A stretch of DNA of 7,093 nucleotides from Faecousia sp. (GTDB taxonomy: Bacteria; Bacillota; Clostridia; Oscillospirales; Oscillospiraceae): assembly GCA_029258495.1 (NCBI GenBank), contig JARHYV010000198.1, forward strand, positions 1 to 7,093, read 5' to 3'. Shown one piece after another: positions 1-6,177 of the stretch (the first letter of the stretch is position 1; each line of letters opens with the position of its first letter). Both the position numbers and the translations under genes were made by a program. The notes under the pieces were generated by a model. It had not been told where the DNA came from. It ran no database searches and saw only the letters and a list, made by a program, of their open reading frames with translations.

Positions 1-1017
1 GACAAACTTGACTTCGTCACAGTACCAGTCATCAGCGTAGATATCGCCAAACGGCATCCCTGTGGATGACGGAGGCACAAAATCAGTAGAATTGTCCCAC
101 CGAGCCTTCAGCGTGACATTTTTGGTCACCTCTGTACTGAAAGAAACAGCTCTGGGAGAAACAGATGCATTATTCTCCTCCGTAAGGATCCATCCTGTAA
201 AGGTCTGCCCCTTTGCCTTCGGTACCGGCAAATTTCCGAGAACATCACCATACTGGCGATACTCAATACGATCGCCGGAAATGGATTCATCAAATTCCAT
301 TATAATGCTTGCAAAATAGGGCAGAGATCCATTCGGTCTGACATAGCGGATCACATCATTCTGAAATTCAGGAGAATGGATCAGATGCTCTGGGCCGGGT
401 TTAGACGGAAGATAATACTCACCCTTCAGGAAAATCAGAGCCTCTCGGATCCTTCTCTGAGCCAAACCATACCAAGGTGTGGTATCAACATGACACCACT
501 GACCGAACGCATTCAGAAAATCGATCTCAGTAGTAGGATTCTTCAGCCAAGATGCCAGATTACTTCCAAAGAACCAAGAAGTGCCTACATTGTATGTAAA
601 GCAAACCAGTGCATCAAACTGATTCTGGCTAGGCTGCTTTTCCAGGGTATTGACCATGAAGTTATTCACAAATTTCTCGAAGTATGCAACCTCATTTTTC
701 AGTCTTCTCTCAGCCTCTTCATATCCAGCCTTGCCATCCGGCAAAACCTCAGACGCATAGGACTTGGTGCCATAACCAATAGAATACTGTGTATTATCCG
801 CATAGGCCTTCTGCGTATAGCCTTCTGTCACCTTCAGGACATCAATTACCATTTGGCTTGCCTGCATTCTCTGATAGCCGCCTGAGCCGATATCTGCAAG
901 TCCCAGTGATCGTTGCTGCCGCTGGGCAATCAGCATGTCGTCTGACGCAAATGCCTGCATCGGCAGCAGCGCCGCCACCATGACGATGACCAGAATCATT
1001 GAAATACATTTTTTCAT
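1..1017 (-). CDS. Secreted GH24 (phage-type) lysozyme with InlB B-repeat and SLH start; 3' end cut by window
   Basis: Predicted exported muramidase that would cleave the glycan strands of peptidoglycan. 339 codons are visible and the frame is still open at base 1. Residues 1-24 are a signal peptide (basic MKK, hydrophobic core, AFA|S cleavage site). Residues about 55-200 match glycoside hydrolase family 24: VTEGYTQKAY with likely catalytic Glu65, then Asp74 and Ser79 before IGYG, QNQFDALVCFTYNVG at 131-145, and GLAQRRIREA at 184-193. Residues about 238-307 match an InlB B-repeat (Flg_new): YGDVLGNLPVP, FTGW, closing KARW. Residues about 322-339 (PFGDIYADDWYCDEVKFV) are the start of an S-layer homology domain, so the missing end probably holds SLH repeats that bind secondary wall polymer. 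The start is fixed by AAGGAGA at 1025-1031, 7 nt upstream, and by the signal peptide. Oddities: Ser replaces the usual Thr of the E-D-T triad, and the Asp-Ser spacing is one residue short. Family call is firm; wall anchoring is inferred. It could be a domesticated prophage endolysin or a surface remodelling enzyme. Confidence 0.85.
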   Translation of the reverse strand, partial: MKKCISMILVIVMVAALLPMQAFASDDMLIAQRQQRSLGLADIGSGGYQRMQASQMVIDVLKVTEGYTQKAYADNTQYSIGYGTKSYASEVLPDGKAGYEEAERRLKNEVAYFEKFVNNFMVNTLEKQPSQNQFDALVCFTYNVGTSWFFGSNLASWLKNPTTEIDFLNAFGQWCHVDTTPWYGLAQRRIREALIFLKGEYYLPSKPGPEHLIHSPEFQNDVIRYVRPNGSLPYFASIIMEFDESISGDRIEYRQYGDVLGNLPVPKAKGQTFTGWILTEENNASVSPRAVSFSTEVTKNVTLKARWDNSTDFVPPSSTGMPFGDIYADDWYCDEVKFV

Positions 1018-1072
1018 TCTAGAATCTCCTTATAATCAGACATAAATCATCTACAAAAATGAGATCCCGTTA

Positions 1073-1100
1073 ATTATAACAAAATGTAACCTTTTGTCAA
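1073..1100 (-). promoter_or_regulatory. Near-consensus sigma-A promoter for the lysozyme gene
   Basis: On the minus strand a perfect -35 TTGACA (1095-1100) and a perfect -10 TATAAT (1073-1078) are separated by 16 bp. Transcription would start near 1066, giving a leader of roughly 50 nt before the ATG at 1017. The promoter lies in the 134-nt gap downstream of the hydrolase gene, so the lysozyme gene should be transcribed independently, and probably strongly, in vegetative cells. No obvious operator palindrome overlaps it. Confidence 0.8.
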
Positions 1101-1110
1101 GTCCTAAAGG

Positions 1111-1144
1111 AAAAGATTGGCATATTTATCAAAATTAATCTTTT
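1111..1144 (-). terminator. Possible weak terminator after the hydrolase gene
   Basis: An A+T-rich inverted repeat (AAAAGATT at 1111-1118 and AATCTTTT at 1137-1144, 18-nt loop) lies 7 nt downstream of the hydrolase stop. On the minus strand it is followed by a short T-rich run (TTTTCCTTT). The stem is weak and the loop long, so termination is uncertain and some read-through into the lysozyme gene is plausible. Confidence 0.3.
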
Positions 1145-1151
1145 TGGGGAA

Positions 1152-2072
1152 TTATTTCATATATTTCTGAATCCAATCATACACAAACTGATAAACTTCA
1201 TCGCGGTTCAGCTCGTTCAGGATCTCGTGCCTGCACAGGGGAAACAATTTGCATGTGACATCCTGCATCCCGGTCGTCTTAAACTTTGCTGCCGCAGTCT
1301 GGACACCCTTGCCGTAGTCACCTACCGGATCATCTCCGCCTGCAACAAACAGGATCGGAAGTTTCCTGTTCATGCGTTCCAAATTTTCTTTTTTCTGATT
1401 ATAAATAATTCCGCCCAGCATATCCCGGAGCAGTCCGGCACAAGGTGTAAACCCACACATGGGATGAACCAGATACTGATCCACAATGGATGCATCTCTG
1501 GTCAGCCAGTCACTTTTCGTTCTTTGATGCTCGACACGCTTGTTGAAACCGCCAAACATCATGGATTCCAGTCGTTTGCTCGGTGTACGCTCACCAGAAG
1601 TTGCGCAGATGGTCTTCGCGGTCAAATATCCAGTTCTCAACACAACCTCCGGCATCCAGCCTGTACCGCAGATGACTGCGCCTGTCAGATCCAACTCGGG
1701 ATACTTGCACAAGATCGTTCTTGTGATAAACGACCCCATAGAATGTCCGAAAATAAAATATGGCTTATCTGAAAATTCCGCTCTGGTCATCCTGAACAGC
1801 TGAACGGTATCCCGGATCACCGCATGCCAGCCGCCATCAAAATACCCTTTTGTTCCGCCGTGGTCAATAGATTTTCCATGACCCATATGGTCCTCCGCTA
1901 CAACAAGGACCCCCTTTTCATTCAAAAACTCTGCAAAATGGTCATAACGCTCTATATACTCCGCGATACCATGTACGATTTGGACAACTGCCTTTACTTC
2001 TCCGTCCGGAGTCCAACGGCAGGCATGGATCTTGCCTGCTCCACATGAATCATAATAAAAATCGGTACGCAT
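1152..2072 (-). CDS. Alpha/beta hydrolase, monoacylglycerol lipase / lysophospholipase type
   Basis: A 306-residue serine hydrolase of the Hydrolase_4 (serine aminopeptidase S33-like) group, commonly annotated as lysophospholipase or monoacylglycerol lipase and expected to release fatty acids from lysolipids or monoglycerides. No signal peptide or membrane segment is visible, so it is probably cytoplasmic. Sequence evidence: oxyanion-hole HGIAEYIERY at 34-43; DHMGHGKS at 61-68, the usual second landmark; nucleophile elbow GHSMG with Ser111; probable acid Asp248 in GGDDPVGDYGKGV; and catalytic His282 in RHEILNE. Between about 140 and 235 lies the variable cap region that sets substrate choice. 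Length is normal for the family. The start is set by a textbook AAGGAGG (2080-2086) 7 nt before ATG. The gene is divergent from the transporter gene across a 191-nt regulatory gap. The fold and triad are secure; the true substrate cannot be told, and an esterase or other acyl hydrolase is equally possible. Confidence 0.88.
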   Translation of the reverse strand: MRTDFYYDSCGAGKIHACRWTPDGEVKAVVQIVHGIAEYIERYDHFAEFLNEKGVLVVAEDHMGHGKSIDHGGTKGYFDGGWHAVIRDTVQLFRMTRAEFSDKPYFIFGHSMGSFITRTILCKYPELDLTGAVICGTGWMPEVVLRTGYLTAKTICATSGERTPSKRLESMMFGGFNKRVEHQRTKSDWLTRDASIVDQYLVHPMCGFTPCAGLLRDMLGGIIYNQKKENLERMNRKLPILFVAGGDDPVGDYGKGVQTAAAKFKTTGMQDVTCKLFPLCRHEILNELNRDEVYQFVYDWIQKYMK

Positions 2073-2108
2073 TTTCCATCCTCCTTGATATTAGAAATTC
2101 TGCTTTCT

Positions 2109-2126
2109 CTGTGAATTTCATCACAG
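2109..2126. promoter_or_regulatory. CRP/FNR-like operator dyad (CTGTGA-N6-TCACAG)
   Basis: Perfect 6-bp arms CTGTGA (2109-2114) and TCACAG (2121-2126) flank 6 nt. This contains the classical TGTGA-N6-TCACA recognition sequence of CRP-fold regulators, which is also the consensus known for Bacillus FNR. It lies 37-54 bp upstream of the hydrolase ATG, at the likely transcription start of that gene, where a bound protein would repress. It is also about 115 bp upstream of the predicted transporter start site. The match is visible; binding by a CRP/FNR protein is inference. Confidence 0.4.
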
Positions 2127-2130
2127 CATC

Positions 2131-2158
2131 ATCATATCATAAACAGACCAATTCGCAA
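2131..2158 (-). promoter_or_regulatory. Candidate promoter for the alpha/beta hydrolase gene
   Basis: On the minus strand TATGAT (2131-2136) could be the -10 box, with TTGCGA (2153-2158) as a weaker -35 box at 16-bp spacing. A second overlapping TATGAT sits at 2136-2141. Transcription would start near 2124, directly over the TGTGA-N6-TCACA dyad. A perfect TTGACA also occurs on this strand at 2187-2192 but lacks a good -10 box at the right distance. Confidence 0.35.
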
Positions 2159-2197
2159 TAGGCTTTCATGTTTTTTCAAGAAACTTTGTCAAAATAC

Positions 2198-2226
2198 TTG
2201 TAAAGCAATATCCAGATTGGTATACT
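2198..2226 (+). promoter_or_regulatory. Promoter for the ThrE-type transporter gene
   Basis: TTGTAA (2198-2203) and TATACT (2221-2226) are separated by 17 bp, a good sigma-A match. Transcription would begin near 2233, leaving a leader of about 30 nt before the ATG at 2264. The small palindrome ATCAC-T-GTGAT (2231-2241) covers the predicted start point and could act as an operator. Confidence 0.6.
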
Positions 2227-2247
2227 GTAAATCACTGTGATCTTATC

Positions 2248-2263
2248 TGAGAGGAGCATCTCA
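2248..2263 (+). promoter_or_regulatory. Ribosome binding site of the transporter gene, in a short hairpin loop
   Basis: GAGGAG (2251-2256) ends 7 nt before the ATG at 2264 and decides this start over an upstream in-frame GTG at 2237, which has no binding site. The Shine-Dalgarno bases GGAG lie in the 6-nt loop of a small inverted repeat, TGAGA (2248-2252) and TCTCA (2259-2263), that abuts the start codon. The 5-bp stem is weak, so a regulatory effect is uncertain. Confidence 0.6.
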
Positions 2264-3505
2264 ATGAAAGAACGGTTACTTCTGGAGCTGGCAATGAATC
2301 TGGGTTATTCTCTTGCTATGTCAGGAGCCGAAACATATCGAATCGAAGAGAGTATCGTCCGTGTCCTCAGGGCTTATGGCTACGAGGCCGAGGCTTTTGC
2401 GATTCCAAATTGTCTGACCATCAGCATGATGACAGACGATGGAACGCCTATGACCCAAATGCGCCGTATCGGAAATCACGGCAATAATCTGGATGCCGTC
2501 GAACGCCTGAACAATCTGAGCCGGAAGATCTGTTCCTCGACTCCGGAGCCCGAAACAGCTCTGCAATGGTTTCAGGATACGCAGGAGCATGGTGCCTGTT
2601 TCCACAACTGGGGCAAGGCAACCGGATATTTTCTGGGAGCATTTGGGTTTGGTATCTTCTATGGCGGCAGTCTTGCCGATGCCTTAGGTGCCGGTTTGTG
2701 CGGACTTCTGATTTTTGCCATAGATCTATGGATGGATCGGCTCGGCTCTACACAGTTTATCCGAACCATTTTCGCCGCCTTTTGCAGTTCCCTCTTAGCA
2801 TACTTCCTCCAGGCATTGGGACTTGTTCACGGTGCTGATTCGGCGATCATCGGCGCACTGATGCTTTTGGTACCGGGTCTGCTCTTTACAAATGCCATGC
2901 GGGATATCATGTATGGTGACACCAATTCCGGAATCAACCGAATCGTTCAAGTATTTTTGATCTCTATTGCCATTGCATTGGGAACAGCAGGTTCTCTCAA
3001 AATCGCCCATGTCTTTCTGGGCGACAGCGCTGTGATTGAGGCCGGCATGCATTCCCCGCTGATCCAGAATCTGGCAAGCTTTATCGGTGCGATTGGATTT
3101 TCCATCTACTTCAATATTCACGGTCCCGGCGGTTTGCTGTGCGCACTTGGTTCCGTCTTTGCATGGAGTTCCTATCTGATCACCGTCCGTTTCACCAACA
3201 ATGTTGTCTGGGGGAATCTGGTCGCCGCTATGATCGGTGCACTCTATGCAGAAACCATGGCGCGGATCCGTAAATATCCCGCTATTTCTTATCTGGTGGT
3301 GTCGATTTTTCCACTTCTCCCCGGTGCCGGTGTATATTACACAATGACATACGCCGTTCAGGGGCAAACCGATAAATTTGCCGAACACGGAATGTTGACT
3401 GCTGCGATCGCCGGCTCTATTGCGTTGGGTATCCTCCTTGTTTCCTCCGCCTTCCGTCTTGCAACAGCCAAAAGAAGAACTTCCCCATCTGCAAAATGCT
3501 CTTAA
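2264..3505 (+). CDS. Threonine/serine exporter (ThrE) family membrane protein, fused YjjP-YjjB form
   Basis: A 413-residue multi-pass inner-membrane protein of the ThrE family. Corynebacterium ThrE exports threonine and serine; the E. coli split homologues YjjP/YjjB have been linked to succinate export, so the substrate here is open. The N-terminal soluble part (1-115) has the family signature SGAETYRIEES at 20-30. A first membrane block (about 119-253) contains LVPGLLFTNAMRD at 202-214 followed by GDTNSGINR. A second, ThrE_2/YjjB-like block (about 266-402) holds GPGG at 287-290 and YLVVSIFPLLPGAGVYYTM at 343-361. Hydrophobic runs suggest around ten transmembrane helices. Many Firmicutes encode the two halves as separate adjacent genes; here they are one chain. 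The start at 2264 follows the well-spaced GAGGAG and begins just before the conserved region; the in-frame GTG at 2237 would add nine uncharacteristic residues. The gene has its own promoter and converges on ligA through a shared terminator. Confidence 0.85.
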   Translation: MKERLLLELAMNLGYSLAMSGAETYRIEESIVRVLRAYGYEAEAFAIPNCLTISMMTDDGTPMTQMRRIGNHGNNLDAVERLNNLSRKICSSTPEPETALQWFQDTQEHGACFHNWGKATGYFLGAFGFGIFYGGSLADALGAGLCGLLIFAIDLWMDRLGSTQFIRTIFAAFCSSLLAYFLQALGLVHGADSAIIGALMLLVPGLLFTNAMRDIMYGDTNSGINRIVQVFLISIAIALGTAGSLKIAHVFLGDSAVIEAGMHSPLIQNLASFIGAIGFSIYFNIHGPGGLLCALGSVFAWSSYLITVRFTNNVVWGNLVAAMIGALYAETMARIRKYPAISYLVVSIFPLLPGAGVYYTMTYAVQGQTDKFAEHGMLTAAIAGSIALGILLVSSAFRLATAKRRTSPSAKCS

Positions 3506-3521
3506 CAACTCATACAGCAGC

Positions 3522-3554
3522 AAAAGACCCTCCGGAATAACCGGAGGGTCTTTT
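3522..3554. terminator. Bidirectional rho-independent terminator between thrE-type gene and ligA
   Basis: Perfect 14-bp inverted repeat, AAAAGACCCTCCGG (3522-3535) and CCGGAGGGTCTTTT (3541-3554), with a 5-nt loop. The ten inner pairs form a stable G+C-rich stem, and the A/T arms give a U-run at the 3' side when read in either direction. It begins 16 nt after the transporter stop on the plus strand and only 1 nt after the ligA stop on the minus strand, so one element ends both convergent transcripts. Confidence 0.93.
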
Positions 3555-3555
3555 A

Positions 3556-5526
3556 TTAAATCATTGAAAGGAATTCATCCTCTGAAAGGATCGGAATGCC
3601 CAACTCCCTTGCCTTTCGCTCTTTGGAACCCGCATTTTCGCCGACTACCACATAAGTGGTCTTTTTGGATACCGAACCCGAGACTTTTCCGCCAAAGAGT
3701 TCGATCTTTTCACTGGCCTCATCACGAGTAAACTTCGTGAGCGCACCGGTCAGTACAAATGTCATACCCGCAAAACGGGCATCCGTGATCTGACGCTGAC
3801 TTTGAAAATTGACACCTGCATCCCGGAGCCGCTCCACCATTTCCTTTGCCTGAGGCTGCGCAAACCACTCCAGAATATTCTGTGCTGTGATCTGGCCTAC
3901 ATCATCAATATTCGTCAATTCCTCGATGGATGCCGCCATCAGCGCATCCATGCTGCCGAATGCAGCAGCAAGGGTTTTGCCGGCTTTGCTGCCAACCTGC
4001 CGAATTCCCAACGCGAAAATCAAACGGCTGAGATCTCTGGATTTACTCTCTTCAATCGACTTCAGCAGTTTTTTAGCGGCGGTTGTTCCGTTCTTCCAGA
4101 GGCTCTTCACCTCGTCCAGTGTCAAATAATATAAATCCGCAGGTGTGCGGATGACCCCCTTTTCAATCAGGGCATCAACAATGGCACTGCCCAGACCGTC
4201 GATATCCATGGCATCTCTGCTTACAAAATGGGCAATATTCCGGCTCAACTGCGCAGGGCAATCCGGAGAAGTGCACCGCAGAAATGCCCCGTCCGGATCC
4301 CGTTCTACATGACCGCCGCACACCGGACAAACCGATGGCAGATGGTAAGGTTTTGCATCAGCCGGTCGCTTGGAAAGATCCACCTCCAGAATTTCCGGGA
4401 TGATCTCTCCTGCTTTGCGGATGGAAACCGTATCACCAATACGGATATCGAGTTTGGTGATGAAATCCTGATTGTGCAGTGTGGCATTGGTAACCGTGGT
4501 TCCCGCCAGACGAACTGGACGAACCACTGCCTTCGGGGTCAACACACCGGTTCTGCCCACTTGGATCAGGATGTTCTCTACCTGTGTCTGCTTGATCTCC
4601 GGCGGATACTTATAAGCTACCGCCCATTTGGGAAATTTGGCGGTGGCTCCGATCGCCTCACGCTGAGCAAGGCTGTTCACTTTGATCACCGCACCATCAA
4701 TGTCGCAGGAGAGATTTTCCCGCGTTTCATTGATCTCGAAGACGCGCCTTATAACATCATCCGGCTGTGACAGGATCTGAGCATCGATCACTTTAAAGTG
4801 ACGCTCCTGCAAATAGTCCAAAGACTGCCTGTGACTTTCAAATTCTGCGCCATCGCTGTATTGCACATTGAAAATAAGGATATCCAATTTGCGCTGAGCC
4901 GCAAGTTTCGGATCCAACTGCCGCAGAGAGCCGGCAGCTGCATTTCTGGGATTTGCAAACAGCGGCTGTCCCATCGCTTCCCGTTCCTCATTCAGCGCAT
5001 GGAATACCCGCTTCGGCATAAAAACCTCACCGCGCACGATCAGACGTCCCGGCGTATTCGGGATCGTCATGGGAATTGCATGAATGGTTTTCAGGTTCTC
5101 GGTAACATCTTCCCCAACGCTGCCGTCACCTCTTGTTGCGCCGCGCACAAAAACACCATTTTCATATTCCAATGCCACGGACAGTCCATCGATTTTCGGT
5201 TCGACCGAAAAAGACGCACTGGGATAGGTCTGTTTGATCCTGCACAGGAATTCTTCCAGTTCCTCCTGAGAAAAGACATCCTGAAGACTCATCAACGGCA
5301 CCTGATGCGTCACCTTCTCAAATTGACTCAGCGCCTGTCCGCCCACCCGTTTTGTGGGTGAGTCCGGCAGGATCAATTCCGGATGTTCCCGCTCCAGATC
5401 CTCCAGTTCTCTGAGCATCCGGTCATATTCAAAGTCCGGCAGCTGCGGATCATCCAGTACATAATATCGATAGTTTGCAGCATTAAGCTGCTCCGTCAGG
5501 AGCCTTATTTGTTCTTTCGGTTCCAT
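3556..5526 (-). CDS. ligA: NAD-dependent DNA ligase LigA
   Basis: Seals nicks in duplex DNA during replication and repair, using NAD+ to form a ligase-AMP intermediate. The 656-residue product has the full domain set. Domain Ia (1-70) contains NYRYYVLDDPQLPDFEYD at 18-35, which binds the nicotinamide half of NAD+. The adenylation domain has PKIDG with nucleophile Lys111, GEVF at 166-169, DGAVIKVN at 277-284 and WAVAYKYPPE at 301-310. An OB fold follows (GRTGVLTPKAVVRPV from 324). The zinc finger uses Cys400, Cys403, Cys418 and Cys423. Helix-hairpin-helix repeats span about 450-575 and a C-terminal BRCT domain spans about 583-656 (FVLTGALTKFTRDEA, GGKVSGSVSKKTTYVVVG). All key residues are present. 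The ATG at 5526 is chosen because CCGGAGG lies 5 nt upstream and the conserved N-terminus begins there; a longer frame reaching 5658 adds 44 unrelated residues. The first 44 nt overlap the end of yunB, suggesting translational coupling. Last gene of the pcrA-yunB-ligA group. Confidence 0.97.
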   Translation of the reverse strand: MEPKEQIRLLTEQLNAANYRYYVLDDPQLPDFEYDRMLRELEDLEREHPELILPDSPTKRVGGQALSQFEKVTHQVPLMSLQDVFSQEELEEFLCRIKQTYPSASFSVEPKIDGLSVALEYENGVFVRGATRGDGSVGEDVTENLKTIHAIPMTIPNTPGRLIVRGEVFMPKRVFHALNEEREAMGQPLFANPRNAAAGSLRQLDPKLAAQRKLDILIFNVQYSDGAEFESHRQSLDYLQERHFKVIDAQILSQPDDVIRRVFEINETRENLSCDIDGAVIKVNSLAQREAIGATAKFPKWAVAYKYPPEIKQTQVENILIQVGRTGVLTPKAVVRPVRLAGTTVTNATLHNQDFITKLDIRIGDTVSIRKAGEIIPEILEVDLSKRPADAKPYHLPSVCPVCGGHVERDPDGAFLRCTSPDCPAQLSRNIAHFVSRDAMDIDGLGSAIVDALIEKGVIRTPADLYYLTLDEVKSLWKNGTTAAKKLLKSIEESKSRDLSRLIFALGIRQVGSKAGKTLAAAFGSMDALMAASIEELTNIDDVGQITAQNILEWFAQPQAKEMVERLRDAGVNFQSQRQITDARFAGMTFVLTGALTKFTRDEASEKIELFGGKVSGSVSKKTTYVVVGENAGSKERKARELGIPILSEDEFLSMI

Positions 5527-6151
5527 AGTTGCCTCCGGTTTGTAAAAAAGTTTGTGGTACATCGCCGACAATGATGGTTTCGGCAACCACCACCTGACTG
5601 GAAACAGTGAACGAGTCTGTTCTGCCCAATACCAGTATGGTAACATCCACCATAACATCCATTGTCAGCTGCTGTAATGTTTGGTTGATCCCCGCTTGGG
5701 AAAAATAGCTGTTGAATGATGCATCGGAATTGCGGATAGACAGGATCTTGACCGGGATTTCCGGGCCTCTGCCCGACAGGAACTCCGGAAGGATCAGACT
5801 GCCTATGGGCACCCCCAGATGATCGGTATCCTGCGCCATGATCTGATCGTTGATAATATTCAGTATATCCGTTTTAAGTCGGTTTACCTCTGCCATGTTT
5901 GTTTTCAGGGCAGTGATCTTGCCGTTGAGATCTTTCTCAAAGAAAACAATCCGGTCATACTGGATATTTCCTGCAACGATCTGCTCCAAAATTGCATCAT
6001 TGATCAGATCCGATGTGATGTTTCGCACCTGCGTCTGTGCCAGATTTTGAACAACAGGCCACAGCCTGCTCCGCAGAAATCCAAAAAACACCGCAAAAAG
6101 AAATACGATCAGGAAAAAGAGCCATTTCCCGCATTTGATACGCCGTTTCAT
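5483..6151 (-). CDS. yunB: Sporulation protein YunB family, membrane-anchored
   Basis: A 222-residue protein matching the YunB family. In Bacillus subtilis yunB belongs to the mother-cell sigma-E regulon and is needed for efficient sporulation; its biochemical role is not known. A basic N-terminus (MKRRIKCGK) precedes one transmembrane helix at about 10-26, with the rest predicted outside the membrane. Family landmarks are the D-x-NGKI-x-AL-x-TNMAEVNRL stretch at 74-92, VPIGSL at 114-119, GRGPEIPVKI at 127-136, FSQAGINQT at 150-158 and AETIIVGDVPQTF at 190-202. After this conserved ending, about 20 further residues (203-222) are read through the ligA ribosome binding site and start codon, and may be a lineage-specific tail. 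The ATG at 6151 is chosen for its AGGAGG (6159-6164) at 7 nt; an upstream ATG at 6187 lacks such a site and would begin only 8 nt beyond the pcrA stop. Probably co-transcribed with pcrA, 43 nt upstream. Confidence 0.85.
   Translation of the reverse strand: MKRRIKCGKWLFFLIVFLFAVFFGFLRSRLWPVVQNLAQTQVRNITSDLINDAILEQIVAGNIQYDRIVFFEKDLNGKITALKTNMAEVNRLKTDILNIINDQIMAQDTDHLGVPIGSLILPEFLSGRGPEIPVKILSIRNSDASFNSYFSQAGINQTLQQLTMDVMVDVTILVLGRTDSFTVSSQVVVAETIIVGDVPQTFLQTGGNYGTERTNKAPDGAA
5532..5538 (-). promoter_or_regulatory. ligA ribosome binding site inside yunB
   Basis: CCGGAGG on the minus strand ends 5 nt before the ligA ATG at 5526. It lies within yunB codons for Thr205-Gly206-Gly207, so ribosomes finishing yunB pass directly over the ligA initiation region. 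It decides the ligA start against the longer open frame. Confidence 0.8.
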
Positions 6152-6177
6152 AGCATCCCCTCCTGGATATGCTATGA
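6148..6177 (-). promoter_or_regulatory. Inverted repeat framing the yunB Shine-Dalgarno site and start codon
   Basis: On the minus strand TCATAGCAT (6177-6169) and ATGCTATGA (6156-6148) form perfect 9-bp arms around a 12-nt spacer holding the AGGAGG site (6159-6164). The yunB ATG (6151-6149) lies inside the 3' arm. An alternative pairing, with a two-base bulge, closes ATCC on GGAT and leaves exactly AGGAGG as a six-base loop. Such a fold in mRNA would hide the start codon and could damp translation or limit entry. The repeat is seen in the sequence; the regulatory effect is inference. Confidence 0.45.

Noticed and set aside
62..983. Plus-strand open frames opposite the lysozyme gene
   Set aside because: They lack ribosome binding sites and recognisable domains, and mirror a strong minus-strand gene with signal peptide, GH24, InlB and SLH motifs.
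1227..2048. Plus-strand open frames of 74-181 codons opposite the hydrolase gene
   Set aside because: They have no domain features, and the opposite strand carries an intact catalytic triad.
2187..2192. Perfect TTGACA on the minus strand as the -35 box of the hydrolase gene
   Set aside because: No credible -10 box lies 16-18 bp downstream; the sequence there reads ATGAAA. The TATGAT further downstream is too distant.
2237..2263. GTG start at 2237 for the transporter
   Set aside because: It lies only a few bases from the predicted transcription start, so it has no room for a ribosome binding site; GAGGAG clearly serves the ATG at 2264.
2795..3523. 242-codon minus-strand frame opposite the transporter gene
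   Set aside because: The composition is polar and low in family-like features, and it would run through the shared terminator region; the plus strand encodes conserved ThrE motifs in the same place.
3802..5361. Plus-strand frames of 110-187 codons opposite ligA
   Set aside because: All lie within the fully conserved LigA coding region and show no domain or initiation signals of their own.
5527..5658. 44-residue N-terminal extension of LigA from an upstream in-frame ATG
   Set aside because: The extension is Trp-rich sequence unlike any LigA, is read out of frame through conserved YunB codons, and the internal ATG at 5526 has a good ribosome binding site exactly before the conserved LigA N-terminus.
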